64,000 bases of DNA, taken from contig NZ_AUAC01000002.1 in the NCBI RefSeq assembly GCF_000428525.1, positions 310,001 to 374,000 on the forward strand, written 5' to 3'. This stretch comes from Hellea balneolensis DSM 19091 (GTDB lineage: Bacteria > Pseudomonadota > Alphaproteobacteria > Caulobacterales > Maricaulaceae). A program made the position numbers and the translations under genes. Positions 45,121 to 54,522 of this stretch are shown piece after piece (the stretch's first letter is position 1; each line of letters opens with the position of its first letter). A model generated the notes under the pieces. The model was not told where the DNA came from and did not search any database. It saw nothing but the letters and a program-made list of their open reading frames with translations.

Positions 45121-46368
45121 ATGTCAAATTTTGAGCTCACAGATAACTTCCCGTCATCCTCCCAAGAAAGTTGGCAAGCCCTTGTTGAAAAAGGATTGCG
45201 CGGGGCTGATTTAGACAGCCTAATGCGCATTACAGATGACGGACTCGCACGCGGACCGCTATCAACACTGAATGAAAGGCCCCAAGACATAGCGGCCCTT
45301 CCTCGTGCTGGAGCTCCCCTATTAGAAGGACGAGCTTGGCACATAACCGCGCCCGTGCAAGACCCTGAAATAGCCCATGCGAATAAGCAAGCTCTTGAAG
45401 ACCTAACGGGCGGTGCCAGCGCCTTGCGAATTACACTTGGCGATAAAGGTGTACAGATCAAAAATGCTAATGAAATGAAGCGCTTGATGGATAAGGTTTA
45501 CTCAGAACTGATCCCCATAATGATTGCGCCAAATAACGACATTCGTAATGCAGAGCTTTTTAAGGACTTTAAGACCGCGGATATTTGTCTTGGCCTTGGC
45601 CCAAAAACAGAAGGCCTTACAGAACTTGCCGAAGAACTGCCTGAGACATGGAGGCTGATTACGATCAATGCGGCAGGAGTTCACGACAGAGGGGGAACGG
45701 AAGCCCAGGAGCTCGCCTATTTAGCAGCTTCTGCGACGCACGCTTATCGGACCTTGGGGCAAAGCGGCGCCAAACATATAGGCGTTGAACTTTCGGCCAG
45801 CCAAGACGGACACTTAACTATCGCAAAACTCCGGGCAGCTCGACGCATTTACGCTCGCATTGCTGAAAGCTTCGGCGTTAAAGAGAGCGCCCTTTCCATT
45901 AGCGTGGTGACCTCGAAACGGATGATGCAAAGCAAAGACCCTTGGACAAATATGCTCCGCGTGATGAGCGCTGGATTTGGCGCTGTGATTGGCGGCGCAG
46001 ATTTCATCATGGCCCGCCCTTTCACTGATGCTATAGGACTCGCCACACCCTTTGGACACCGCATTGCCCGTAATATGCAGCTCATGATGATGGAAGAAAG
46101 CCATCTGGGCCAGGTAAAAGATGCTGCATATGGCAGCTATTTCCATGAGCGCATGACAGAAAGTCTGGCGCAAAAGGCATGGGCAGAATTTCAGCAGATT
46201 GAAAGCGAGGGCGGCATAGAAAATATTGATGCATTTAAAACAAGAATCGAAGCTGCAGCCAAAGCGCGTAAAGATAAAGCCAACCCTATTCTCGGCGTGA
46301 ATTTACACACTCTCGAAAAAGACAGTACAGCCTATCGCGAGGCGAAAGTGCGACGGGTCCCATCATGA
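45121..46368 (+). CDS. mutA: methylmalonyl-CoA mutase small (beta) subunit, short form
   Basis: 415 aa, all TIM-barrel ([18 protein letters not shown]-like helices, [36 protein letters not shown]). It ends where the barrel ends, so the degenerate cobalamin-domain remnant of about 200 residues found in longer MutA proteins is missing. This subunit is non-catalytic and supports MutB. The stop overlaps the mutB start as ATGA, ensuring equal synthesis. The short form is seen in some relatives and is probably functional. Confidence 0.9.
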   Translation: MSNFELTDNFPSSSQESWQALVEKGLRGADLDSLMRITDDGLARGPLSTLNERPQDIAALPRAGAPLLEGRAWHITAPVQDPEIAHANKQALEDLTGGASALRITLGDKGVQIKNANEMKRLMDKVYSELIPIMIAPNNDIRNAELFKDFKTADICLGLGPKTEGLTELAEELPETWRLITINAAGVHDRGGTEAQELAYLAASATHAYRTLGQSGAKHIGVELSASQDGHLTIAKLRAARRIYARIAESFGVKESALSISVVTSKRMMQSKDPWTNMLRVMSAGFGAVIGGADFIMARPFTDAIGLATPFGHRIARNMQLMMMEESHLGQVKDAAYGSYFHERMTESLAQKAWAEFQQIESEGGIENIDAFKTRIEAAAKARKDKANPILGVNLHTLEKDSTAYREAKVRRVPS

Positions 46369-48503
46369 GCCACCCCGATTTCACGAAAATAGACCTTGGT
46401 ATTCCGACTGGGTATAACCGAAAGGGCGAATCTTGGCTCTCTCCCGAAGGCATCGACATAAAGACGGCCTATGATGCCTCTGACATAGCGAGTTTAGAAA
46501 ATCTCAATACATATCCTGGCCTGACCCCATATATTCGCGGCCCCTACCCGACCATGTATGCGCAGCGCCCTTGGACCATCCGTCAATATGCTGGATTCTC
46601 AACGGCTGAGGATTCCAACGCTTTTTACCGCCGCAACCTGGCAGCAGGACAAAAGGGACTATCGGTGGCTTTCGACCTCGCGACCCATCGGGGTTACGAC
46701 TCTGATCATCCACGCGTGCCCGGTGATGTCGGCATGGCGGGCGTTGCGATAGACTCTATCTACGATATGCGGGTTTTGTTCGATAAAATTCCTCTGGATA
46801 AGATGTCCGTGTCCATGACAATGAATGGCGCAGTTCTCCCCGTACTCGCCCTCTATATCGCGGCGGCCGAGGAACAAGGCGTTAAACAAGAACAGCTCGC
46901 AGGTACAATCCAAAACGACATTCTTAAAGAGTTCATGGTACGAAACACCTATATCTATCCCCCTAAACCCAGCATGCGAATAATATCGGATATTTTTGAG
47001 CATACATCTCAACACATGCCCAAATTCAACTCTATCTCCATCTCAGGCTATCATATGCAAGAAGCCGGAGCGTCCGCAGATATTGAGCTAGGCTATACCC
47101 TCGCCGATGGCCTTGAATATGTTCGCACAGGTATCGCAGCCGGAATGGATATTGATAGCTTCGCCCCGCGCCTCTCTTTCTTCTGGGCGATTGGTATGAA
47201 TTATTTCATGGAAGTTGCCAAAATGCGGGCCGCTCGCTTGCTTTGGGCCAAGCTCCTGACGCCGTTTAATCCGCAGAACCCTAAATCGACAATGCTACGC
47301 ACTCATTGCCAAACATCCGGTTGGTCACTTACGGCACAGGATGTGTTCAACAATGTAGGTCGCACCCATATCGAAGCCATGGCAGCGGTGGATGGGGGCA
47401 CGCAAAGCCTCCATACAAATTCCCTCGACGAGGCCCTCGCCTTACCTACTGATTTCTCAGCCCGAATCGCCCGTAACACGCAGATCTTCCTCCAAACCGA
47501 AGGCAAACATTGCGATCAAATCGACCCTTGGGGGGGTAGTTTTTATGTTGAACGTCTCACCCATGATCTCGCCGCGCGGGCGCTCGCCCATATCGAGGAA
47601 GTCGAAGCCCTAGGCGGAATGGCGGCGGCCATTGAAGCAGGTATTCCTAAACTGCGCATCGAGGAATCCGCCGCCCGCACCCAAGCCCGCATAGATAGCG
47701 GCGCACAAACCGTGGTCGGCGTGAATAAATATCTTAGCGACGAGAAAGACGACATCCCTATCCTAAAGGTCGATAATGACAAAGTTCGCGCGGGGCAAAT
47801 TGCGCGGATTCATAAACTCAAAGCCGACCGCGATACGGATGAAACCATGGCAGCGCTCGACGCTCTTACAAAATCAGCTGACACAGGACATGGCAACCTT
47901 CTCGCCCTCGCCGTGGATGCCGCGCGAAAGAAAGCCACAGTAGGCGAAATTTCCTATGCACTTGAAAAAGTCTGGGGCCGTTATGAAGCCAAACCGGCAG
48001 GCGTGACGGGCGTTTATTCATCTGCCTTTGACGAGCGTAACCCTAGTTATGCCGAAGCGGTCAAACGTATCAAAGCCTTTTCTGAACTGGAGGGCCGCAA
48101 GCCGAAGGTCATGATCGCGAAAATGGGCCAAGACGGCCATGATCGCGGCCAGAAAGTCGTGGCCACAGCATTTAAAGATATTGGCTTTGATGTAGTGATA
48201 GGCCCTCTCTTCCAGACCCCTGAAGAGTCCGCAAAAATGGGCATAGAAAATGATGTGGATGTCATAGCGGCAAGCTCACTCGCCGCAGGTCACCTCAATC
48301 TCGTTCCAAGCTTACGTGATGAGTTAAAAGCTCAGGGCCATGACGACATCATGATTATTGTTGGCGGTGTGGTTCCTCCAGAGGACGTCGAAACGCTAAA
48401 AGATATGGGCGCAAAAGCTGTCTTCCCACCAGGGACAAATATCCCCGAAGCAGTGCTTGAAGTGCTCGATGTCGTCAATATGCGGCTAAGCCAGGGTTCC
48501 TAA
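46365..48503 (+). CDS. mutB: methylmalonyl-CoA mutase large (catalytic) subunit
   Basis: 712 aa. The N-terminal TIM barrel has substrate blocks [20 protein letters not shown] and [16 protein letters not shown]. The C-terminal B12 domain carries the DxHxxG motif, with lower cobalt ligand His592 in [11 protein letters not shown]. It converts methylmalonyl-CoA to succinyl-CoA with adenosylcobalamin, the last step of propionate entry to the TCA cycle. The epimerase and MeaB chaperone genes are not in the window, but pccA and pccB are. Confidence 0.96.
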   Translation: MSHPDFTKIDLGIPTGYNRKGESWLSPEGIDIKTAYDASDIASLENLNTYPGLTPYIRGPYPTMYAQRPWTIRQYAGFSTAEDSNAFYRRNLAAGQKGLSVAFDLATHRGYDSDHPRVPGDVGMAGVAIDSIYDMRVLFDKIPLDKMSVSMTMNGAVLPVLALYIAAAEEQGVKQEQLAGTIQNDILKEFMVRNTYIYPPKPSMRIISDIFEHTSQHMPKFNSISISGYHMQEAGASADIELGYTLADGLEYVRTGIAAGMDIDSFAPRLSFFWAIGMNYFMEVAKMRAARLLWAKLLTPFNPQNPKSTMLRTHCQTSGWSLTAQDVFNNVGRTHIEAMAAVDGGTQSLHTNSLDEALALPTDFSARIARNTQIFLQTEGKHCDQIDPWGGSFYVERLTHDLAARALAHIEEVEALGGMAAAIEAGIPKLRIEESAARTQARIDSGAQTVVGVNKYLSDEKDDIPILKVDNDKVRAGQIARIHKLKADRDTDETMAALDALTKSADTGHGNLLALAVDAARKKATVGEISYALEKVWGRYEAKPAGVTGVYSSAFDERNPSYAEAVKRIKAFSELEGRKPKVMIAKMGQDGHDRGQKVVATAFKDIGFDVVIGPLFQTPEESAKMGIENDVDVIAASSLAAGHLNLVPSLRDELKAQGHDDIMIIVGGVVPPEDVETLKDMGAKAVFPPGTNIPEAVLEVLDVVNMRLSQGS

Positions 48504-48545
48504 TATATATATCTGCAATCGATTGACTTGGCATCATGATATATA

Positions 48546-48947
48546 TCATCCAGGCATCTTATCGAAAGCCGGAATGTCATCATCCATCAAAGTGCAGGGC
48601 AGCTTAGACCCCGCATAAACATTGAACTGTGGCTGGATGTGTTCTTTTTCATTTATACTCCCGGCGCGTAACCCGATCATTCCGGGTCGTCCTTTGGCAA
48701 ACATTTGAGAGCCGCAATGAGTACAAAATTCTTTTGTGAGCTGGTTACCGCTATCAACGGTATGGCTAAATGATTTTAGCTCACCAGTAACTTCCACATT
48801 ATCACTCTCCATAAATACGAGCGTCGCGAAGGGTGAACCCGAAACCTGTTGGCAATCTGTGCAATGACAATTACCCTGCATAGCAATGTCGCCATCCGCT
48901 TCAAAGCGAACAGCTCCGCATAGGCAGTTTCCTGTTAATTTTGGCAT
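48546..48947 (-). CDS. GFA (DUF636) family zinc-binding protein
   Basis: 133 aa, single small beta-fold domain. Zinc-binding cysteines lie in GNCLCGAVRFEADG, GNCHCTDCQQVSGSPF and FCTHCGSQMFAKG, the typical CxC...CxxC arrangement. The family name comes from glutathione-dependent formaldehyde-activating enzyme, but most members have no shown activity. A strong AGGAGGAAGGT precedes the ATG. Its stop lies in the palindrome ATGATATATATCAT (48536-48549), between convergent genes. Confidence 0.88.
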   Translation of the reverse strand: MPKLTGNCLCGAVRFEADGDIAMQGNCHCTDCQQVSGSPFATLVFMESDNVEVTGELKSFSHTVDSGNQLTKEFCTHCGSQMFAKGRPGMIGLRAGSINEKEHIQPQFNVYAGSKLPCTLMDDDIPAFDKMPG

Positions 48948-48989
48948 ACCTTCCTCCTGTTTTTATAGAGAAAGACTAGCCCTGTTAGC

Positions 48990-49559
48990 CTAATCCACCA
49001 AGCGTAAAAACTCTGCGCGTTGTTCGGCCTTATGGAATTTTCCTGACAGGGCGGAACTAATCATTTTATGCGGGGTCTTAATTCCGCGCATGGTCATACA
49101 AAGGTGCTCACCTTTTGCCATGACCGCAACATCATCCGTTCCGAGGATGACTTTAACGTGGTTAGCAATATCAGAGACAAGTTGTTCCTGAAGGGTAAGC
49201 TTGTGCGCGTGCTTATGCGCAATACGGGCAAATTTTGACAGCCCTAAAACTTTATCATCTGCAATGTAAGCGATGGATACGTCACACCAAAAGGGCAACA
49301 TGTGATGCTCACACATAGACCAGACGCGCATCCCCGTAACCGCCACCATTTGATTGTGTTTAACCGCGCTAAATGTTGTATCTAGTTTACCCGCATCATA
49401 TTCGATGAATTCCCGCCAGAAATTCGCTATACGGCGCGGCGTTTCTTTCAGGCCCTCTCTCTCTGGGTCCTCGCCCAGCGCAGCTAAAAGTTCGGTGACT
49501 AGTGATTTGACCTTTTCATGATCTATTTTGCGTGGAGGTTCGTTATATCGTGATGGCAT
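48990..49559 (-). CDS. folE: GTP cyclohydrolase I
   Basis: 189 aa. Signature blocks are WSMCEHHMLPFWCDVSIAYI (zinc Cys and His) and GLSKFARIAHKHAHKLTLQE, with a second zinc Cys in KGEHLCMTMRGIK. It converts GTP to 7,8-dihydroneopterin triphosphate, entering folate synthesis. It is a single gene with about 70 bases to the next gene on the same strand; no riboswitch was seen. Confidence 0.96.
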   Translation of the reverse strand: MPSRYNEPPRKIDHEKVKSLVTELLAALGEDPEREGLKETPRRIANFWREFIEYDAGKLDTTFSAVKHNQMVAVTGMRVWSMCEHHMLPFWCDVSIAYIADDKVLGLSKFARIAHKHAHKLTLQEQLVSDIANHVKVILGTDDVAVMAKGEHLCMTMRGIKTPHKMISSALSGKFHKAEQRAEFLRLVD

Positions 49560-49627
49560 CTATATCTCTTTGTGCTGAGGTGTGCGTTAGCTCTTATTTT
49601 ATTTACGACTTAGGAGAGGCTAACGTT

Positions 49628-50047
49628 TTATTTTATCTCGGCGCGAATAGCTTCAACGCGCTTACGGTTGACCCCGCGGTCAGAATACCCGACACGTGAC
49701 GCCGAACGAATATGCCAAATATTCTCTTTATCATGCCGGATTTCCACATCATCGACGAATTTAAAAATACTCGACATATAAGTGGCCGAAACATAATTTG
49801 GCGTTTCGGAAGTTATAGTTCCGCCCGTCTCAATGATAGCCGCCTTGATGGCGTCGAGCGTTCCATTAAGAGGCGCCACTTTTTTCTCGGGCTGCACGTC
49901 GACTTCGGAAGACACACAATTTGGGGCAGATCCAGGCGCTGCTAAATGCCCATCAACTAGCCCTTTGGCCTTACCTTTTTGGGATTTCAAACCGAGTAAA
50001 AAAAACACCACAATTATAACCCCAATAGCTCCAAGAATGAATTTCAT
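49628..50047 (-). CDS. DUF1499 family membrane-anchored protein
   Basis: 139 aa with an N-terminal membrane anchor (FILGAIGVIIVVFFLLGL). The DUF1499 core is recognisable: APNCVSSE near the start, then SIFKFVDDVEIR and the terminal RSASRVGYSDRGVNRKRVE. The mature part should face the periplasm. The function of the family is unknown. It follows the YheT-like hydrolase gene 12 bases downstream, so they may share an mRNA. Confidence 0.87.
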   Translation of the reverse strand: MKFILGAIGVIIVVFFLLGLKSQKGKAKGLVDGHLAAPGSAPNCVSSEVDVQPEKKVAPLNGTLDAIKAAIIETGGTITSETPNYVSATYMSSIFKFVDDVEIRHDKENIWHIRSASRVGYSDRGVNRKRVEAIRAEIK

Positions 50048-50059
50048 AATGATATCTTT

Positions 50060-51058
50060 TTATGACTCGGCAAATATTATGTCTGACACGTAATCATCAT
50101 ACCATGTCGGCCCCGTCAAGCTTTGGAAAAAACCATTATGACCGCCATATTTATGAATGATACGGCGGGCATTATGATTCAGCTCTAGTTTCAAAATATC
50201 ATCCGGCGGAATAATACCGTCATCCGCAGCCGTAATGATGCTTATAGGAACAGGGCACGTCTTTAAATCATGCGGATCAACCCGGTAAGCATTAAAATAA
50301 GCTTCCATTGTCGGATAATCGGAATAGAGCGGCATAATCTGTTCTGTGATCGCCAGAACACGGTTCGTTTTGATCATATCGTCAAAGTCATAGAGATGCG
50401 GAAAGACGGCTTGCTTCTTGCGTAGGGATGCTGTCCATTTTTTTAAAAAGTAACGCCTATAAATGGGATTTACGTCCACCAGAGGGGCTGCCGCCCATGG
50501 GTCAACAACGGGGCTAATTGCAAAAATATGCTTGAGGTTTTTAATGGTTAGATCGCGAAGGCTTCGCGCTATACGCAAGCTGAAATTTCCGCCAAGTGAA
50601 AACCCGACAATGTAAACGGGCGCACCATCCGCAAGTTCGGCGGCTTGTTTAACTGCATCAAAGACTTCATTAAAATTGGTGGATAGGAATATACCTTCAT
50701 TAAGCTCATGCGTATCGCCATGATCACGGTAATTCAGCCGAAAGACAGACGCGCCCTGATTAAACACCCTGCGACCACCCGCCACAACATAAGTGCTGTC
50801 CTGAGATCCTTCCCAACCATGAAGAAATATGACCAGGGCTTTATTCTGCGGATGTCGTGAATAGCTTCCACGTAATTTTACGCCATCCTCGCAGTTCAAT
50901 AATTTGGGTATCGCAACATCTAGCATCGGATTCTTACCGCGTTTACGATATTTAAATGAGGCCAAAGCGGTTTGCACAAGGGAAGGTCTCAACCAAAATG
51001 GCGGCTCAAAGGGGGTGTAACCCAGCTCTTGGTCCTGATGTGTAATGGTTGACGACAT
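50060..51058 (-). CDS. YheT-like alpha/beta hydrolase
   Basis: 332 aa. Oxyanion region VIFLHGWEGS, nucleophile Ser154 in VGFSLGGNFSLRIA, catalytic Asp likely in ITAADDGIIPPDD and His in YGGHNGFF. This matches the YheT/ABHD1-3 group of lipid or ester hydrolases. The start codon lies only seven bases after a terminator-like stem-loop and has no clear ribosome-binding sequence, which is unusual. The substrate is unknown. Confidence 0.88.
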   Translation of the reverse strand: MSSTITHQDQELGYTPFEPPFWLRPSLVQTALASFKYRKRGKNPMLDVAIPKLLNCEDGVKLRGSYSRHPQNKALVIFLHGWEGSQDSTYVVAGGRRVFNQGASVFRLNYRDHGDTHELNEGIFLSTNFNEVFDAVKQAAELADGAPVYIVGFSLGGNFSLRIARSLRDLTIKNLKHIFAISPVVDPWAAAPLVDVNPIYRRYFLKKWTASLRKKQAVFPHLYDFDDMIKTNRVLAITEQIMPLYSDYPTMEAYFNAYRVDPHDLKTCPVPISIITAADDGIIPPDDILKLELNHNARRIIHKYGGHNGFFQSLTGPTWYDDYVSDIIFAES

Positions 51059-51064
51059 GGCATA

Positions 51065-51101
51065 AAAATAGGCCTGAGGATTAGAAACTCAAGCCTATTT
51101 T
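51065..51101 (-). terminator. predicted intrinsic terminator
   Basis: Reading the minus strand, AAAATAGGCTTGAG pairs with CTCAGGCCTATTTT (one mismatch) around a 9-base loop, and the run ATTTTTATG follows. It lies 20 bases after the stop of the gene at 51121 and immediately before the YheT-like start at 51058. Confidence 0.7.
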
Positions 51102-51120
51102 AGGTGATGTACTGTTAAAA

Positions 51121-51726
51121 CTATGCGGTCAAAAGATGATCAGCAATATTTGTATTATCTGCTGATTTAAGGCCATAAGCTTCGATAAGGTCCATAATTG
51201 GCTTTTTCTCAGTGCTTTGGATAGCTATGCTGTATTGGATTTCACCATCTATTTCTATCTCGGAAATTTCGGCAGTCACTTTACCTTTTTTGAAAACTTC
51301 TCGCGATTTTTTAGCTTCAAAATATTTGCTTTTGCGTTGCAAAGACTCGCACAAGCTATCCGGTGTCGCGACACTGTTCAAAGAGCCTCTAAAACGCGGA
51401 ATAGCAGACCCAATCGTGGCAGATGTTGTCCGTTTCATGGGGAACGATGTACTTATGGACCGCTCCCAGAGCTCAACAGGTTCATTGTCATTCAACTTGG
51501 AGCGAACTTCGAAAAGCTCGTCATCAATCATACGCGGCATGACATTGCGACGTCCGGGTATGAGAAAATACTTTTCTGTACGGGTTTCGGATTTAACAGA
51601 TTTAAAATCAGATTCTATTTTCTCGCGCAGATCTTGCGTGTCGGATTTAAATGTACGCCATTGAAAGAAGCGTTCGGCAAGTGTGCGGCGTTGTTGATTA
51701 ACGGGTCTGTTATAATGATAAAGCAT
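51121..51726 (-). CDS. conserved-looking protein of unknown function
   Basis: 201 aa from the ATG at 51726, chosen because AAGGATCTC precedes it. It is soluble and Lys/Arg-rich, with no signal peptide or membrane segment. A beta-rich stretch, EVRSKLNDNEPVELWERS and later AEISEIEIDGEIQYSIAIQS, then a final helix, is loosely reminiscent of CYTH/triphosphate-tunnel proteins; this is a weak impression only. It has a structured 5' region with a possible Phe-rich leader and a good terminator downstream, so it is probably a single-gene unit. Confidence 0.65.
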   Translation of the reverse strand: MLYHYNRPVNQQRRTLAERFFQWRTFKSDTQDLREKIESDFKSVKSETRTEKYFLIPGRRNVMPRMIDDELFEVRSKLNDNEPVELWERSISTSFPMKRTTSATIGSAIPRFRGSLNSVATPDSLCESLQRKSKYFEAKKSREVFKKGKVTAEISEIEIDGEIQYSIAIQSTEKKPIMDLIEAYGLKSADNTNIADHLLTA

Positions 51727-51769
51727 GAGATCCTTTTGGGAAATGAGAGGTGAAAAATACAAAGAAGGC

Positions 51770-51787
51770 CCGCAGCATTTACTGCGG
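51770..51787 (-). terminator. GC-rich hairpin, possible attenuator or pcc-operon terminator
   Basis: On the minus strand CCGCAG-taaatg-CTGCGG is followed by GCCTTCTTTGTATTTTTC. It lies 13 bases after the leader ORF stop, 44 bases before the ATG at 51726 and about 130 bases after the pccA stop. The T-tract is interrupted, so termination may be conditional. Confidence 0.45.
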
Positions 51788-51800
51788 AGGAACCAGAACC

Positions 51801-51848
51801 TTAAAAGAAAGCAAAAATCTCTCTAAAAATGGTTGGCGTAATTTGCAT
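51801..51848 (-). CDS. possible 15-aa Phe/Ile-rich leader peptide
   Basis: ATG at 51848 to TAA at 51803-51801 encodes MQITPTIFREIFAFF: four Phe and three Ile in 15 residues, with Phe-Ala-Phe-Phe at the end. It lies directly before a GC-rich hairpin, an arrangement like ribosome-mediated attenuators. The ribosome site is weak (AGAG). It could be chance in AT-rich sequence. Confidence 0.3.
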   Translation of the reverse strand: MQITPTIFREIFAFF

Positions 51849-51918
51849 GAAACTCTAGTAACATCCTAACATTAAAAAAGCAAGGTTTTGTTAATAATTA
51901 GCTTTCCAAGGCGTTAAG

Positions 51919-53951
51919 CTACTCCGTTGCAAACTCCATAATCACTTCATCTACGGCCAGATTGTCTCCTGCCGCCGCATTAATTTTAGAAATTACGCCC
52001 TTCTTTTCGGCCCGTAATGTATTTTCCATTTTCATGGCCTCAACCACGGCAAGGGCCTGTCCGTCTTGCACTTCTTGACCTTCTTCGACCAAGACAGACA
52101 CGATAACGCCCGGCATTGGACATAACAGCAGATTGGACGTATCAGGGGCGACCTTAATCGGCATCAGCTTAGCAAGCTCTGCCCCGCGCGGCGTACGCAC
52201 AGCGACTTTAAACTCACAGCCACGATGCCATACGCGGTAGCCCTCGGCGCATTTATGATTTTTGAAGGTAAACGCCTCATTATCCACATAGGCCCGCACA
52301 AGCTCTTGGCCCGGCTTCCACGCCGTCATAACTTCCATCTCTATCGCGGCTTTATCCTCTTCGGGATTATCCATAACGATAGTGCGTAATCCGCGCTCAC
52401 CATTAATATCGGCGGTGAAGTTTAGCTCTCCAATCTGCACCGCCCACTCATCTGGAATATGGCGCGCATGGTTTGGTAAAGCCCCGGATATCTCCGCCGC
52501 GCGGTGCTCTGTTATGTCATGCATGAGCGCGCAGACCGCCGCGATTTTGCGCATATGGCCGCTATTAGGATCGGCTCCCATAAACCCATCAGGATATTCA
52601 TCAGCGATAAAGGCGGTTGTGATGTCGCCGCGTTCAAAACGGTCATGATCATAAACGGCTTGGAGGAAAGGAATGTTGTGTCCAATACCGTCGAGTTCAA
52701 AACTATCTAGCGCCTCTTTCATAACATTGATCGCCACGCCGCGATCCTCGCCCCATGTACAGAGCTTGGCGATCATCGGATCGTAATACATGGAAATTTC
52801 GCCGCCTTCATAGACGCCCGTATCATTGCGAATAATCGCGCCATTGGACAGCGTGCCTTCCGCAGGCGGGCGGTAGCGTTTCAGGCGGCCAATAGACGGG
52901 AGGAAATTACGGAACGGATCTTCGGCATAGATACGCGATTCAATTGCCCAGCCATTAAGTTTCACGTCTTTCTGTTTAATGGCGAGCTTATCGCCATTGG
53001 CGGATTTAATCATCTGCTCCACGAGGTCCACACCTGTGATAAGTTCCGTGACAGGATGTTCGACTTGGAGGCGTGTATTCATCTCAAGGAAGTAGAAATT
53101 CTTATCCTTATCGACGATGAATTCCACCGTCCCTGCAGAGTCATAATCCACGGCTTTGGCGAGGGCGACGGATTCCGCGCCCATCGCCGCACGAGTTTTT
53201 CATCTAGGAAAGGCGACGGGGCCTCTTCAATGACTTTCTGGTTACGGCGCTGAATAGAGCATTCACGCTCATTGAGATAAATCACATTGCCATGCTTATC
53301 GCCCAGCACTTGGATTTCGATATGGCGCGGCTCTTCGACGAATTTTTCGATAAAAATACGGTCATCGCCAAAGCTATTGGCGGCTTCGTTTTTGGAGGAT
53401 TGAAATCCTTCCCGCGCTTCCTCGTCATTATAGGCAATGCGCATGCCCTTCCCGCCCCCACCAGCAGAGGCTTTAATCATCACAGGATAGCCGATTTGTT
53501 TTGAAATTTTAACGGCTTCTTCGGCGTCCTCAATCAGGCCCATATGACCCGGCACGCAAGACACACCCGCATCCATAGCCAGTTTCTTAGAGGTAATTTT
53601 ATCGCCCATAGAGACAATGGCGTGAGGGTTTGGCCCGATAAAAGTAATCTTTTTCTTGGCGAGGAGTTTTGCAAATTCAGGATTTTCCGAGAGGAAGCCA
53701 TAGCCGGGATGCACAGCATCCGCCCCTGTTTGCTCAATCGCGTCAATGATTTTATCCATCACCAAATAGGATTGGTTCACCGCAGGCGGGCCCAAATGCA
53801 CCGCCTCATCCGCCATCTCGACATGAAGCGCGTTGCGGTCAGCATCAGAATAAACCGCAACGGTTTTGATGCCCATTTTACGGGCGGTTTTAATGACGCG
53901 GCAGGCTATCTCGCCGCGGTTCGCTATGAGTATTTTTTTAATCTCAGACAT
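51919..53951 (-). pseudogene. pccA: propionyl-CoA carboxylase alpha subunit (biotin carboxylase + BCCP), frameshifted as given
   Basis: Two overlapping frames (53951-53079 and 53200-51919) together give a normal PccA of about 677 aa. The first has the biotin carboxylase N-domain ([20 protein letters not shown]) and ATP-grasp Gly-rich loop ([15 protein letters not shown]). The second has [16 protein letters not shown], the BT domain and the biotinyl Lys in VEAMKMENTLRAEKKG. The break is in an A5 run (minus strand, 53200-53196): one extra A restores [13 protein letters not shown]. Both halves look well preserved, so a base-call error or very recent mutation is likelier than decay; -1 slippage is a remote option. 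The start overlaps the upstream orphan gene by 8 bases. Confidence 0.88.
53196..53200 (-). other. frameshift site in pccA (A5 run)
   Basis: The minus strand reads GAT GAA AAA CTC; the expected reading is GAT GAA AAA ACT CGT GCG. A single missing A in the homopolymer explains the split. Confidence 0.85.
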
Positions 53952-54522
53952 TTAAAATCTCTTGCAACTTTGTTTGCCCATTAGTTACAGAACTGCGTAG
54001 TAAAGTTATCTGTTCCAATGTTTCATCTATTTTAATAGGAATTGACGGAAAACTCATTTTGCCTTCGCTATAAAAGTTTAACAAACCAAATTTGATGTAG
54101 TTTGTCGTCGCTGAATCTTGGTATTCAATTAATAGGTCATTCTTTCGTGTCTGGAATGCGACGTCATAATATTCAGAAATATCGGACCAATCATAATGTA
54201 ACCAAAACGGTTCTAATTCGGACTTTTTAAGGCCTAACAAGTGACGAATAACATCTCCTCGATAAATATTCACTTTCACCCAAGGGAATTTCCTCGATCT
54301 ATCTCTATTGGGATATAAGACGTCACGAATTCTTTTTTGGAGAGCTTGAAGCAAATTTAACTGTTTCCATTTTTCGAGTTCTTCATCACAGATTACATTC
54401 GCGCACTGGATGCAATAAGTATCAATCAAACCTAACTGAAAATGTAGCAGATCAGAGTTTTCTCTCATAAACTCAAGTTGACTTGGGGTAAGCCCAAAAG
54501 CAAATTTGTTGTGAGCAACCAT
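53944..54522 (-). CDS. orphan protein of unknown function inside the pcc operon
   Basis: 192 aa, soluble, unrelated to carboxylase subunits. It has a CxxC-x4-C group (Cys37, Cys40, Cys45 in [14 protein letters not shown]), a basic stretch ([18 protein letters not shown]) and a beta-rich C-terminal half. The ATG follows the pccB TAA with no gap, and its TGA lies eight bases inside pccA, so it is fully coupled. The DNA is clearly more AT-rich than pccA and pccB on either side, suggesting later acquisition. No domain was recognised and no function is proposed. Confidence 0.7.
   Translation of the reverse strand: MVAHNKFAFGLTPSQLEFMRENSDLLHFQLGLIDTYCIQCANVICDEELEKWKQLNLLQALQKRIRDVLYPNRDRSRKFPWVKVNIYRGDVIRHLLGLKKSELEPFWLHYDWSDISEYYDVAFQTRKNDLLIEYQDSATTNYIKFGLLNFYSEGKMSFPSIPIKIDETLEQITLLRSSVTNGQTKLQEILNV

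Noticed and set aside
48536-48549. Palindrome ATGATATATATCAT between mutB and the GFA gene as a terminator or operator
   Set aside because: Pure AT stem without a T-tract and overlapping a stop codon; too weak to call either, though it may mark a transcript end.
51212-51753. Two overlapping plus-strand open frames of 150 and 178 codons opposite the unknown gene
   Set aside because: No ribosome site or recognisable features; the minus-strand frame has AAGGATCTC before its ATG and a terminator after its stop, so it is the likelier gene.
53184-53951. Programmed -1 frameshift in pccA
   Set aside because: No canonical X-XXY-YYZ heptamer in the right frame and no downstream stem evident; the carboxylase family is not known for recoding. 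A base-call error is simpler, though slippage on AAAAA cannot be ruled out.
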